DNA from: Allomuricauda sp.
GTDB lineage: Bacteria; Bacteroidota; Bacteroidia; Flavobacteriales; Flavobacteriaceae
Assembly (NCBI RefSeq): GCF_013911645.1
Contig: NZ_JACESV010000002.1
Coordinates: forward strand, 124,001 to 188,000
Direction: 5' to 3'
Length of the DNA stretch: 64,000 nucleotides
Numbering within the stretch: the stretch's first letter is position 1; every line of letters starts with the position of its first letter. The notes below the pieces were generated by a model, which worked only from the letters and a program-made list of their open reading frames with translations, had not been told where the DNA came from and did no database searches. A program made the position numbers and the translations under genes. Of the stretch, positions 34,464 to 41,926 are shown one piece after another.

Positions 34464-35398
34464 AGCATTATCTAACAGTTGACGATATAGCATCCCTGCC
34501 CGATTGGGTGGACGAAGCAATCAACCTAAAAAAAGACCCGTATCAGTTTGAAGATTTGGGCAAAAGGAAAACCATCTGCTTGTTGTTTTTCAACAATAGT
34601 CTCAGAACACGTTTGAGCACACAAAAAGCGGCCATGAGCCTTGGCATGGAAGTAATGATCATGAATTTTGGCAATGAAGGTTGGGCCTTGGAATACGGGG
34701 ATGGCACTGTAATGGACCAAGGCACTTCGGAACACATTAAGGAAGCTGCGCAAGTGGTTTCCCAATATTCAGATATTGTTGCCATTAGAGCGTTTGCAGG
34801 ATTAAAGGATAAGGAGAAAGATGAGGCCGAAGAAGTCATCAACGGATTTTCCAAGTATGCTTCGATTCCCGTGGTAAATATGGAAAGTTCGGTGGGTCAC
34901 CCGCTTCAGGCTTTGGCAGATGCCATCACTTTGAAGGAGAATGAAGCCAAAAAGAGATCCAAAGTCGTGCTTTCTTGGGCTCCGCACCCAAAAGCGTTGC
35001 CACATGCTGTTGCCAATTCATTTATTCAGATGATGAAGAAGCAGGATGCTGATTTTGTGATTACCCATCCAAAAGGGTATGAACTCAATCCAGAGATAAC
35101 CAAGGGTTGTACAATTGAGTATAATCAAGATGAAGCGTTGAAAGGTGCCGATTTCGTCTACGTAAAAAATTGGAGCAGTTATTCGGATTATGGAAAAGTG
35201 TTGAGTACCGATAAAAATTGGACCATCACCAAAGAAAAACTGGGCAATGCCAAATTTATGCACTGCCTCCCTGTTCGTAGAAATATGATTGTGGAGGATG
35301 CTGTTTTGGACAGTGGGCAATCTTTGGTGGTGGAACAAGCCAAAAACAGGGTTTTCTCAGCACAAATTGTATTAAAGAAAATATTGGAAGACATATGA
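34460..35398 (+). CDS. argF': N-acyl-ornithine carbamoyltransferase (AOTC/SOTC type)
   Basis: A 312-residue transcarbamylase. The carbamoyl-phosphate motif is SLRTRLSTQKA (47-57), in place of the STRT of true OTC, which marks the N-acylornithine branch. HCLPVRRNM is the second conserved site. Bacteroides fragilis SOTC has Pro90, and Xanthomonas AOTC has Glu92, at the residue that decides succinyl versus acetyl substrate; alignment without gaps puts Ser90 (GTSEH) there. The acyl group is therefore not predictable from that residue. Product is acylcitrulline, later deacylated by the ArgE homologue. It overlaps argD and the SDR gene by 4 bp each. Confidence 0.93.
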   Translation: MKHYLTVDDIASLPDWVDEAINLKKDPYQFEDLGKRKTICLLFFNNSLRTRLSTQKAAMSLGMEVMIMNFGNEGWALEYGDGTVMDQGTSEHIKEAAQVVSQYSDIVAIRAFAGLKDKEKDEAEEVINGFSKYASIPVVNMESSVGHPLQALADAITLKENEAKKRSKVVLSWAPHPKALPHAVANSFIQMMKKQDADFVITHPKGYELNPEITKGCTIEYNQDEALKGADFVYVKNWSSYSDYGKVLSTDKNWTITKEKLGNAKFMHCLPVRRNMIVEDAVLDSGQSLVVEQAKNRVFSAQIVLKKILEDI

Positions 35399-36141
35399 AA
35401 CTAAAGGATAAGGTCTGTATAGTTACAGGAGCAACAAGTGGAATGGGAAAATCCATTGCCAAAGGACTTTCTGCCGAAGGAGCTAGGTTGGTACTTTCTG
35501 GTAGAAACCAAGAAAGAGGAAAGGCTTTGGAAGAAGAATTGGACAATGCTGTATTTCTGGCAGGTGACATTACGGACCCATCCTATAACAAAAAATTGGT
35601 GGAAACGGCCCTGGAGGCCTACGGAAAACTGGATATTCTAACATTGAACGCTGGTATTCTCGGATTAGGGAATGTTCAAGAGTTGTCCATAGAATCTTGG
35701 CAAAAAACCATCAACACCAATTTAAGCTCCATATTTTATCTTTGTAAATACGCTCTACCACACTTACAGAAACAACCGCAAGGCAATATATTGATCAATG
35801 CATCAATTGCAGCATTTAAAAGTTTTCCAAATCACCCGGCGTATTGTGCTTCAAAAGCGGCATCTGTTGCCCTAATGAAGCAAATGGCGGTTGATTATGC
35901 GCCAAAAATTAGAGTGAATGCCATTTGTCCCGGCCCTGTGGACACACCTCTATTATGGGAGTCCGCCAAGGCATTTGAACAACCAGAAACTGCTGTGGAA
36001 AATGCGAAAAGGACTACATTGTTAAAAAGGTTGGGCACGCCTGAAGATATTACTAAACTTGTACTTTTTTTAGTATCTGATGACAGTTCATGGATTACGG
36101 GAACTACAGTTACCATAGATGGAGGGATTATAAATACATAG
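35395..36141 (+). CDS. Short-chain dehydrogenase/reductase inside the arginine operon
   Basis: A 248-residue classical SDR. TGATSGMGKSIA (11-22) is the TGxxxGxG NAD(P) loop, LNAGILG is the NAG motif, Ser in INASIAAF and YCASK give the catalytic triad, and PGPVDTP follows. Its ATG overlaps the argF' stop, and argB starts 1 bp after its stop, so it is fully embedded in the operon. The arginine pathway has no step needing an SDR. Substrate unknown; possibilities are a recent insertion or a linked reaction on a pathway by-product. Confidence 0.9.
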   Translation: MKLKDKVCIVTGATSGMGKSIAKGLSAEGARLVLSGRNQERGKALEEELDNAVFLAGDITDPSYNKKLVETALEAYGKLDILTLNAGILGLGNVQELSIESWQKTINTNLSSIFYLCKYALPHLQKQPQGNILINASIAAFKSFPNHPAYCASKAASVALMKQMAVDYAPKIRVNAICPGPVDTPLLWESAKAFEQPETAVENAKRTTLLKRLGTPEDITKLVLFLVSDDSSWITGTTVTIDGGIINT

Positions 36142-36142
36142 C

Positions 36143-36922
36143 ATGAAACAAAAATTATCCGTAGTTAAAATAGGCGGAAACCTTATAGAAGATGCCGAAG
36201 GGTTCAAGCACGTATTAGAGCTTTTCTCTAAAATGAACGAAAATAAGATTTTAGTTCACGGAGGTGGAAAAAAAGCCACGGAATTGGCAAATCAATTGGG
36301 TGTGGAATCCAAAATGGTGAACGGGAGAAGGATTACCAATGCCGAAACCCTGGACATTGCCCTAATGGTGTACGGGGGGTTGGTAAGCAAAAAAATAGTG
36401 GCCAAATTACAGGCATTGGGTACCGATGCCATTGGAATGAGCGGAGCCGATGCGAATGCGATCAAAGCCCATAAAAGGCCTAAAAAGAATGTTGATTTTG
36501 GTTATGTGGGCGATGTGGATATGGTAAACACCTACGGTATCTTTAAATTGCTTCAGGCTGGTTTTACCCCTATTTTTTGTGCACTTACCCACGATGGCAA
36601 GGGACAAATGTTGAACACCAATGCCGACACCATTGCTGCCGAACTTGCAATTGCCATGTCCGACCAATTTGAAACAACACTTTATTATTGCTTCGATAAA
36701 AAAGGTGTGCTCCAAGATGTTGAAGATGAAAACTCCGTAATTCAGCACATAGATTCCAAAGGCTATGATGAACTTTTGGCTTATGGAATCATTGCGGACG
36801 GAATGCTCCCCAAAATGCACAACTGTTTTTATGCCTTGCGCAACCAAGTTGCCAAAGTTTGCGTAGGAAACACCAATATGCTGGAGGCAAACAACTCAGA
36901 CTATACCACATTGACCTTATGA
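36143..36922 (+). CDS. argB: N-acylglutamate kinase
   Basis: A 259-residue amino-acid-kinase-fold enzyme. VKIGGNLIEDAE and LVHGGGKKATELA bind ATP and substrate; VNGRRITNAETLD and LNTNADTIAAELA are ArgB signatures. It phosphorylates N-acetyl- or N-succinylglutamate, the second step. No N-terminal extension of the arginine-inhibited type is visible, which agrees with control elsewhere, such as at the leader (inference). Its stop overlaps the argE start (ATGA at 36919). Confidence 0.95.
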   Translation: MKQKLSVVKIGGNLIEDAEGFKHVLELFSKMNENKILVHGGGKKATELANQLGVESKMVNGRRITNAETLDIALMVYGGLVSKKIVAKLQALGTDAIGMSGADANAIKAHKRPKKNVDFGYVGDVDMVNTYGIFKLLQAGFTPIFCALTHDGKGQMLNTNADTIAAELAIAMSDQFETTLYYCFDKKGVLQDVEDENSVIQHIDSKGYDELLAYGIIADGMLPKMHNCFYALRNQVAKVCVGNTNMLEANNSDYTTLTL

Positions 36923-37989
36923 AAATAACCCAGGACATATTAACGGAAAAAGCCATTGAACTGCTGAAAAAACTCATAAGCATACCCTCTTTTTCAGGTG
37001 AGGAAGATAAAACAGGTGATGCCATTGAAGCCTTTCTGCAAAGTTTTGGCGTAAAAACCCAAAGGCAGCACAACAACATTTATGCTTTCAACAAATATTT
37101 TGATGAGAGCAAACCCACCTTGTTACTAAATTCGCACCACGACACGGTAAAGCCGAACAGCGCCTATACCAAAGACCCTTTTGATGCTCATATCGAGGAC
37201 GGTAAACTGTACGGAATTGGCAGTAACGATGCCGGGGGGTGTTTGGTATCGCTATTGGCCACTTTTGTTCATTTTTATGAGAAAGAAGGTCTAAATCATA
37301 ACATAATTATGGCCGCTACGGGCGAGGAAGAAGATGCTGGAGAAAAAAGTATTAGAGCATTGCTCCCTATCCTTCCAAAAATAGATGTGGCCATCGTGGG
37401 CGAACCTACGCTCATGGATTTGGCCATAGCCGAAAAAGGACTGGTGGTTTTTGATGCTGTGGTGGAAGGAACGCCATCCCATGCGGCACATCCCAACGAC
37501 AACAATGCCATTTACAACACTATTGAGGTGTTACAATGGCTCAAAGATTATTCCTTTGATAAGGTTTCCGATGCGCTGGGGGAGGTAAAATTGACCACTA
37601 CCCAAATCAATGCCGGGAACCAACACAATGTGGTGCCCGGCCATGTAGATCTGGTGATTGATGTTCGCGTGAACGATTGTTACAGCAATCAAGAAATTGC
37701 CAATATTCTCCAGAAAGAAGCACCGTGCAAAATGACGCCTCGATCCTTGCGACTGAATTCATCGTCCATTGATCCCAATCATGATTTGGTGAAAAGCGGG
37801 CTGGCCCTTGGAAGAAAAACCTATGGTTCCCCTACCTTGTCCGACCAAGCTGCACTAACATGTCAATCGGTAAAATTAGGCCCTGGTGATAGCACACGCT
37901 CCCATTCGGCCAACGAATTTATATTCGTCAACGAAATAGAGGAGGGAATAGATATTTACATCAAAACCCTAACGGGATTTTTGCAATAG
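36919..37989 (+). CDS. argE: M20-family acylornithine/acylcitrulline deacylase
   Basis: A 356-residue protein from the ATG at 36919; an upstream in-frame reading would overlap argB by 64 bp. Zinc-site motifs are NSHHDTVKP, SNDAGG, ATGEEEDAG (catalytic Glu) and VGEPT; the dimerisation domain lies between ~170 and ~270. In the ArgF' pathway it removes the acyl group from N-acylcitrulline. Overlap with argB shows coupling. Confidence 0.93.
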   Translation: MKITQDILTEKAIELLKKLISIPSFSGEEDKTGDAIEAFLQSFGVKTQRQHNNIYAFNKYFDESKPTLLLNSHHDTVKPNSAYTKDPFDAHIEDGKLYGIGSNDAGGCLVSLLATFVHFYEKEGLNHNIIMAATGEEEDAGEKSIRALLPILPKIDVAIVGEPTLMDLAIAEKGLVVFDAVVEGTPSHAAHPNDNNAIYNTIEVLQWLKDYSFDKVSDALGEVKLTTTQINAGNQHNVVPGHVDLVIDVRVNDCYSNQEIANILQKEAPCKMTPRSLRLNSSSIDPNHDLVKSGLALGRKTYGSPTLSDQAALTCQSVKLGPGDSTRSHSANEFIFVNEIEEGIDIYIKTLTGFLQ

Positions 37990-37999
37990 CACAAAAATT

Positions 38000-38064
38000 G
38001 GGCCCTGGGCTTAGTCGAAGGGCAATACATATCGAAATCATAAGATTCCCGTTTTCACGGGAAT
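38000..38064. repeat. Hairpin repeats before argH
   Basis: A short GGGCCCTGGGCTTAGTCGAAGGGC-type element (38000-38022) and ATTCCCGT-TTTC-ACGGGAAT (38045-38064), 15 bp before the argH ATG. It is the fourth copy of this hairpin in the operon. Confidence 0.8.
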
Positions 38065-38079
38065 GACAAAACTGAAATT

Positions 38080-39363
38080 ATGAAACTCTGGGACAAAGGA
38101 TTCAGTACCGATAAAAAAATAGACCATTTTACCGTAGGTAACGACCGTGAATTGGATTTGGTATTGGCCAAATATGATGTGATCGCCTCCAAAGCACACG
38201 CTAAAATGCTGGGCAAGGTCGGCCTGATTTCCGAAGAGGAAGCCAAGGATTTGACCAAAGCATTGGATGGTATTGCCAAAGACATCCAAAAAGGAAAGTT
38301 CACCATCGAGGATGATTTTGAGGACATACACTCCAAAATCGAGTTTATGTTGACCGAAAAATTGGGTGATACCGGTAAAAAAATCCATTCCGCACGCTCT
38401 CGGAACGATCAAGTTTTGGTAGCCATGCAGCTATATCTTAAAGATGAGCTTACCGAAATTAAAAATCAGGTAAAGGCTCTTTTTGACTTGCTGATGAATC
38501 TTGCGGACAAACACAAAAATGTCTTGCTGCCCGGGTACACCCATCTTCAGATTGCAATGCCGTCTTCTTTTGGGCTTTGGTTTTCTGCTTATGCCGAAAG
38601 TTTGGTGGATGACCTGTACTTTGTACAGGCCGCCCATAAAGTTGCCGACCAAAATCCTCTGGGCAGTGCTGCGGGTTACGGCAGTTCGTTCCCTATTGAT
38701 AGGAGTTTCACCACTGCCGAAATGGAATTCGCTACCCAAAAATACAATGTGGTGGCCGCCCAAATGGGTCGTGGCAAGGTGGAAAAAGCGACGGCTTTCG
38801 GGATTTCGAGCGTAGCGGCTACCCTATCCAAAATGGCGATGGACATTTGCCTGTACATGAGCCAGAATTTTGATTTTATCTCCTTCCCCAACGAATTGAC
38901 CACGGGAAGCAGCATTATGCCGCACAAGAAAAACCCAGATGTTTTTGAACTCATCAGGGGCAAGTGCAATAAGATTCAAGCGGTGCCCAACCAATTGATC
39001 ATGATAATGAACAATTTGCCCAGCGGATACCACAGGGACCTTCAATTGGTGAAGGAGGTCATTGTTCCTGCGTTGCAAGATATGCATGCTTGTTTGGAGA
39101 TGATGACTTTTAGCCTAAAGGAAATCAAGGTAAACAAAGCTATTTTGGACGACCCCAAATATGATTACCTCTTTAGTGTGGACACCTTGAACGAACTTGT
39201 AAAAAGTGGCATGCCTTTCCGCGATGCCTATAAAACTATGGGCAAGGCCATAGAAAATGGCAATTTTAAACCAAAACGCGACATTGACCATACCCACGAG
39301 GGCAGCTTGGGCAATTTATGTCTAGAGCAGATAAAAGAGAAGATGAATGCTCTGTTCTCTTAA
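38080..39363 (+). CDS. argH: Argininosuccinate lyase
   Basis: A 427-residue fumarase/aspartase-superfamily enzyme. HSARSRNDQV and GSSIMPHKKNPD are the signature blocks carrying the catalytic His partner and the mobile Ser loop. It splits argininosuccinate into arginine and fumarate, the last step. It is the terminal gene of the operon, separated from argE by 90 bp of hairpin repeats. No terminator is recognised in the 225 bp after it. Confidence 0.96.
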   Translation: MKLWDKGFSTDKKIDHFTVGNDRELDLVLAKYDVIASKAHAKMLGKVGLISEEEAKDLTKALDGIAKDIQKGKFTIEDDFEDIHSKIEFMLTEKLGDTGKKIHSARSRNDQVLVAMQLYLKDELTEIKNQVKALFDLLMNLADKHKNVLLPGYTHLQIAMPSSFGLWFSAYAESLVDDLYFVQAAHKVADQNPLGSAAGYGSSFPIDRSFTTAEMEFATQKYNVVAAQMGRGKVEKATAFGISSVAATLSKMAMDICLYMSQNFDFISFPNELTTGSSIMPHKKNPDVFELIRGKCNKIQAVPNQLIMIMNNLPSGYHRDLQLVKEVIVPALQDMHACLEMMTFSLKEIKVNKAILDDPKYDYLFSVDTLNELVKSGMPFRDAYKTMGKAIENGNFKPKRDIDHTHEGSLGNLCLEQIKEKMNALFS

Positions 39364-39429
39364 AAAAGGTGCCTACCATATGTAAAACTGACAACATATC
39401 ATACTTGATCTCACAGGTTCTCCTTTACT

Positions 39430-39450
39430 AAAATGTCATTTTGACATTTT
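39430..39450. promoter_or_regulatory. Perfect palindrome upstream of hsp20
   Basis: Arms AAAATGTCA and TGACATTTT with a TTT spacer (9+3+9), about 140 bp before the hsp20 ATG. Symmetric sites of this size suit a dimeric repressor. A possible stress-response operator; not a CIRCE element. Confidence 0.4.
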
Positions 39451-39588
39451 TCTGAAAAAAAATTAACATTCTGAAAACCTGAATATTAAAAAAATATAAA
39501 GAATGCAGCACTGCTGAATTTGGCATTTGATTTGAATGCTTTCATGTGAACTATTTGAATTATTGTCTAACTTTAAAATTTAGCAGTT

Positions 39589-40065
39589 ATGAGTAATTTA
39601 GTTGCAACAAAAAATGGAAGTACGGCAAAATCTAATTCGAATGGGCCAACCTTCCCCATGTGGTCTTCTTGGATTGATGAATTGTTCAACAAGGAGTTGC
39701 CAACCGTATTTACCTCCAACTTTAACACGGGAATCACACTTCCTAAGGTAAACATTAAGGAAACCAAAGATTCCTACTATGTGGAAATGGCCGTTCCCGG
39801 GTTGAAAAAATCCGATTTTACGGTGGACTTGGACAATAAAATTTTGTCCATTAGCGCTGATTCCAAAACAGAAAACCAAGAAAACGAGGACAATCTCATT
39901 CGAAGGGAGTTTGGGTATTCATCATTCAAGCGTTCTTTTACGTTGCCAGAAACGGTAAACGAAGACAAGATAAAAGCCGAGTATAAAAATGGTATTTTGA
40001 GCATCCATTTGCCAAAGCTGGAAGAAGCCATTCAAAAACCGGCGCGCACCATCAAAATTGCATAA
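39589..40065 (+). CDS. Small heat-shock protein Hsp20 (alpha-crystallin domain)
   Basis: A 158-residue chaperone. VNIKETKDSYYVEMAVPGLKK opens the alpha-crystallin domain (~55-150), EFGYSSFKRSFTLPETV is the central block, and YKNGILSIHLPKLE is the closing strand pair (GxL motif). It holds unfolding proteins in the cytosol. A palindrome and a long AT-rich leader precede it, suggesting stress control. It is followed by a terminator and an unknown lipoprotein. Confidence 0.95.
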   Translation: MSNLVATKNGSTAKSNSNGPTFPMWSSWIDELFNKELPTVFTSNFNTGITLPKVNIKETKDSYYVEMAVPGLKKSDFTVDLDNKILSISADSKTENQENEDNLIRREFGYSSFKRSFTLPETVNEDKIKAEYKNGILSIHLPKLEEAIQKPARTIKIA

Positions 40066-40075
40066 AATTGTTTGG

Positions 40076-40103
40076 GAGAGGGACCGAAATCGGTCTCTCT
40101 TTC
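40076..40103 (+). terminator. Probable terminator after hsp20
   Basis: GAGAGGGACCG paired with CGGTCTCTC (one bulge), loop AAAT, short TTT tail. Directly after the hsp20 stop. Confidence 0.6.
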
Positions 40104-40148
40104 AACACAATGTTTTTCACGTGTTTTGTTTAACCAAAATTTGATCCC

Positions 40149-40625
40149 ATGAAAAAATTCGTTGCAGTTTTTTTGCTTTCATTGGTTGGTCTTGGCTGCA
40201 ATGGTCAGGAAAACACAACTGGGAAAGTTGAGGAAAATCAAAATATGACAGAGCAGCCCAAAGGAAATTGGGAAGTGAAAAAGGAATTTGACAAAGAAGG
40301 CAATCTGATTCGTTATGATTCGATTTACTCGTGGTCCTCATCGGATTACACGAACAAATTGGGCGATTTGAACCGGGATAGTTTGTTTTCATCATTTAAA
40401 TCCAAGTTCTCCAAGCATTTTTCATATTTCAATCAAAATGACTTCAATAATTTTTTTGAAGACGATTCTATTTTTGCCAAACATTTTTTTGAGGAAGACT
40501 TTTTTGAAAGTCCTTTGGGCAAAGACTTTATCAATTTAGACTTATTGCACAAACGCATGGAGGAAATGCATAAAAGATTTATGGGGCAATATGTGCCCGA
40601 ACACAAAGAGGAAGAAAACCAATAA
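40149..40625 (+). CDS. Phe-rich lipoprotein, unknown function
   Basis: A 158-residue lipoprotein (lipobox LGLGC, Cys17). The mature part has a polar N-terminal third and then a phenylalanine-rich helical region (FEEDFFESPLGKDF, LHKRMEEMHKRFMGQY), ending in an acidic tail. Downstream of hsp20 in the same direction but separated by a terminator. The helical, charged C-terminal half loosely recalls periplasmic Spy-type chaperones, but no LTxxQ motif is seen, so no function is assigned. Confidence 0.7.
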   Translation: MKKFVAVFLLSLVGLGCNGQENTTGKVEENQNMTEQPKGNWEVKKEFDKEGNLIRYDSIYSWSSSDYTNKLGDLNRDSLFSSFKSKFSKHFSYFNQNDFNNFFEDDSIFAKHFFEEDFFESPLGKDFINLDLLHKRMEEMHKRFMGQYVPEHKEEENQ

Positions 40626-40646
40626 ATATAACGTACTCATCCCACC

Positions 40647-40685
40647 AAAAAAATACCCCTGCACCTTGTACAGGGGTATTTTTTT
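40647..40685. terminator. Strong bidirectional rho-independent terminator
   Basis: AAAAAATACCCCTG / CAGGGGTATTTTTT stem with a 9-nt loop. T-runs on both strands. Confidence 0.9.
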
Positions 40686-40803
40686 GATGAAAAATGGATG
40701 AAAACAGAAAAGTTTTGGCATAAATTGGGCTGAAAAATTAACCCATCAACTTTCTAACTAGAATTTAAGTCAAACAAAATTGCACTCAGCGTATTTCAGC
40801 ATA

Positions 40804-40826
40804 GGCACAAGCATGATACTTGTGCC
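40804..40826. repeat. Short hairpin of the GGCACAAG/CTTGTGCC type
   Basis: Perfect 8-bp arms with a 7-nt loop. The rest of the 381-bp gap 40626-41006 holds only the terminator at 40647 and AT-rich DNA; I see no convincing gene in it. The element resembles the GGCACGAG-type hairpins near 45 kb. Confidence 0.6.
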
Positions 40827-41006
40827 GGCGAGGGGACGCAAAAAGTCCTTGGTTTTTAAATTACAGCTTACTTTTTTTAATCTTAGCTCAAATCCATCAA
40901 TCCAAAAGGGCCATTCGTCAATTGGGCCTTGATCTAAACATTAAATTTCTCGAACTTCCCTTTGCTGAACAAGCATTCACCAATTTTTTTGACCATACAT
41001 TAAAAA

Positions 41007-41744
41007 ATGAACCCCTATTTAGGCAGTGATACTGGTTTGGAAAAAAATAAGAGGAGTCCGCATTTTGGACGCTATCGCCTATGTTTTAATCAAGTATATC
41101 CTTTTAGGGAACCATTACATAACAGGCTGGTAATTAAAATCAAAAACACTGTTGAAGCAAGAACAGTTTTTGACAACCTTCCAGAGCACATCCAAATCAT
41201 CCACTTTTTTAAGCAAAAAAATATACGGGGAAACAAATATTGGGATCTCGATTTTTTTGAAGATGACGATACGTTTTTGGTATTTGAAATGCTTTCCGAT
41301 GTTATATACATTGCTCTGGAAAATATATACTATAGTGTGGTGGAGTTAGCTCCTTTTATGGAGGATTGCCAATTTTTCGTCTTTTCCAATGGAGATGGAA
41401 ATACACATTGGATCGATGCGTATTGCATTGAAAGCAATAACGTCACTTTAAACAGAAGTTATACCGAAAGTGGAACCTATACCGAGCGCTTGGATTTTTA
41501 TATTAAAAAAGCAGAAGAAAATCCAAAGGACAACAACTTTATAAAGTTTGTTCTGTTTCAACTTTATAATAGTTTGCATTCTTGGACAAAAGATTTGGAA
41601 AAGTATCCCACAAAAAACAGTGCCAACAATTCATCCCTAAAGGGTTCCTACATATACTATTTGAATAAATTGTACAGTATTGATCAAGATTGTCAAGATT
41701 TATTTGCTTTGAACAATAAATACAATTTCGGTTCCATTGTATAA
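41007..41744 (+). CDS. Hypothetical protein
   Basis: A 245-residue soluble protein, ATG at 41007. Rich in aromatic and acidic residues (WDLDFFEDDDTFLVFEML), with a CQFFVFSNGDGNTHW block near the middle. No signal peptide, membrane segment or known motif. Length and continuous open frame support it as a real gene. It sits between the hsp20 group and the DUF5916 gene, both with their own regulatory signals, so it is probably monocistronic. Confidence 0.65.
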   Translation: MNPYLGSDTGLEKNKRSPHFGRYRLCFNQVYPFREPLHNRLVIKIKNTVEARTVFDNLPEHIQIIHFFKQKNIRGNKYWDLDFFEDDDTFLVFEMLSDVIYIALENIYYSVVELAPFMEDCQFFVFSNGDGNTHWIDAYCIESNNVTLNRSYTESGTYTERLDFYIKKAEENPKDNNFIKFVLFQLYNSLHSWTKDLEKYPTKNSANNSSLKGSYIYYLNKLYSIDQDCQDLFALNNKYNFGSIV

Positions 41745-41878
41745 TTTCACTTTTATAATTTGTTTACAAATGTGTTATGCATGGGAGACTTTCCAAAGTA
41801 TAGATTGTTTACGCACTTTATGAAAATCTACTTGAAAATTATAATTTTCAACAATACAGACACCTCTGTTTTGATGCA

Positions 41879-41910
41879 TTGTTAAAAATCAAAGTAAATT
41901 ATTACTTTTG
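41879..41910 (+). promoter_or_regulatory. Candidate Bacteroidota promoter for the DUF5916 gene
   Basis: TTG at 41879-41881 and TACTTTTG at 41903-41910 (TAnnTTTG), 21 bp apart, within the consensus spacing. The box ends 16 bp before the chosen start. Confidence 0.55.
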
Positions 41911-41926
41911 CCTCACTAAACAAACA

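Noticed and set aside
31260..38064. Repeated hairpins in the arg operon as a CRISPR array
   Set aside because: Copies are single, kilobases apart and palindromic; no spacers and no cas genes.
39510..39560. Sigma-54 promoter before hsp20 (TTGGCATTTGATTTGAA)
   Set aside because: Spacing from GG does not lead to the required GC.
40820..41029. Short plus-strand ORF
   Set aside because: Begins inside a hairpin, overlaps the start of the 41007 gene in another frame and has no recognisable features.
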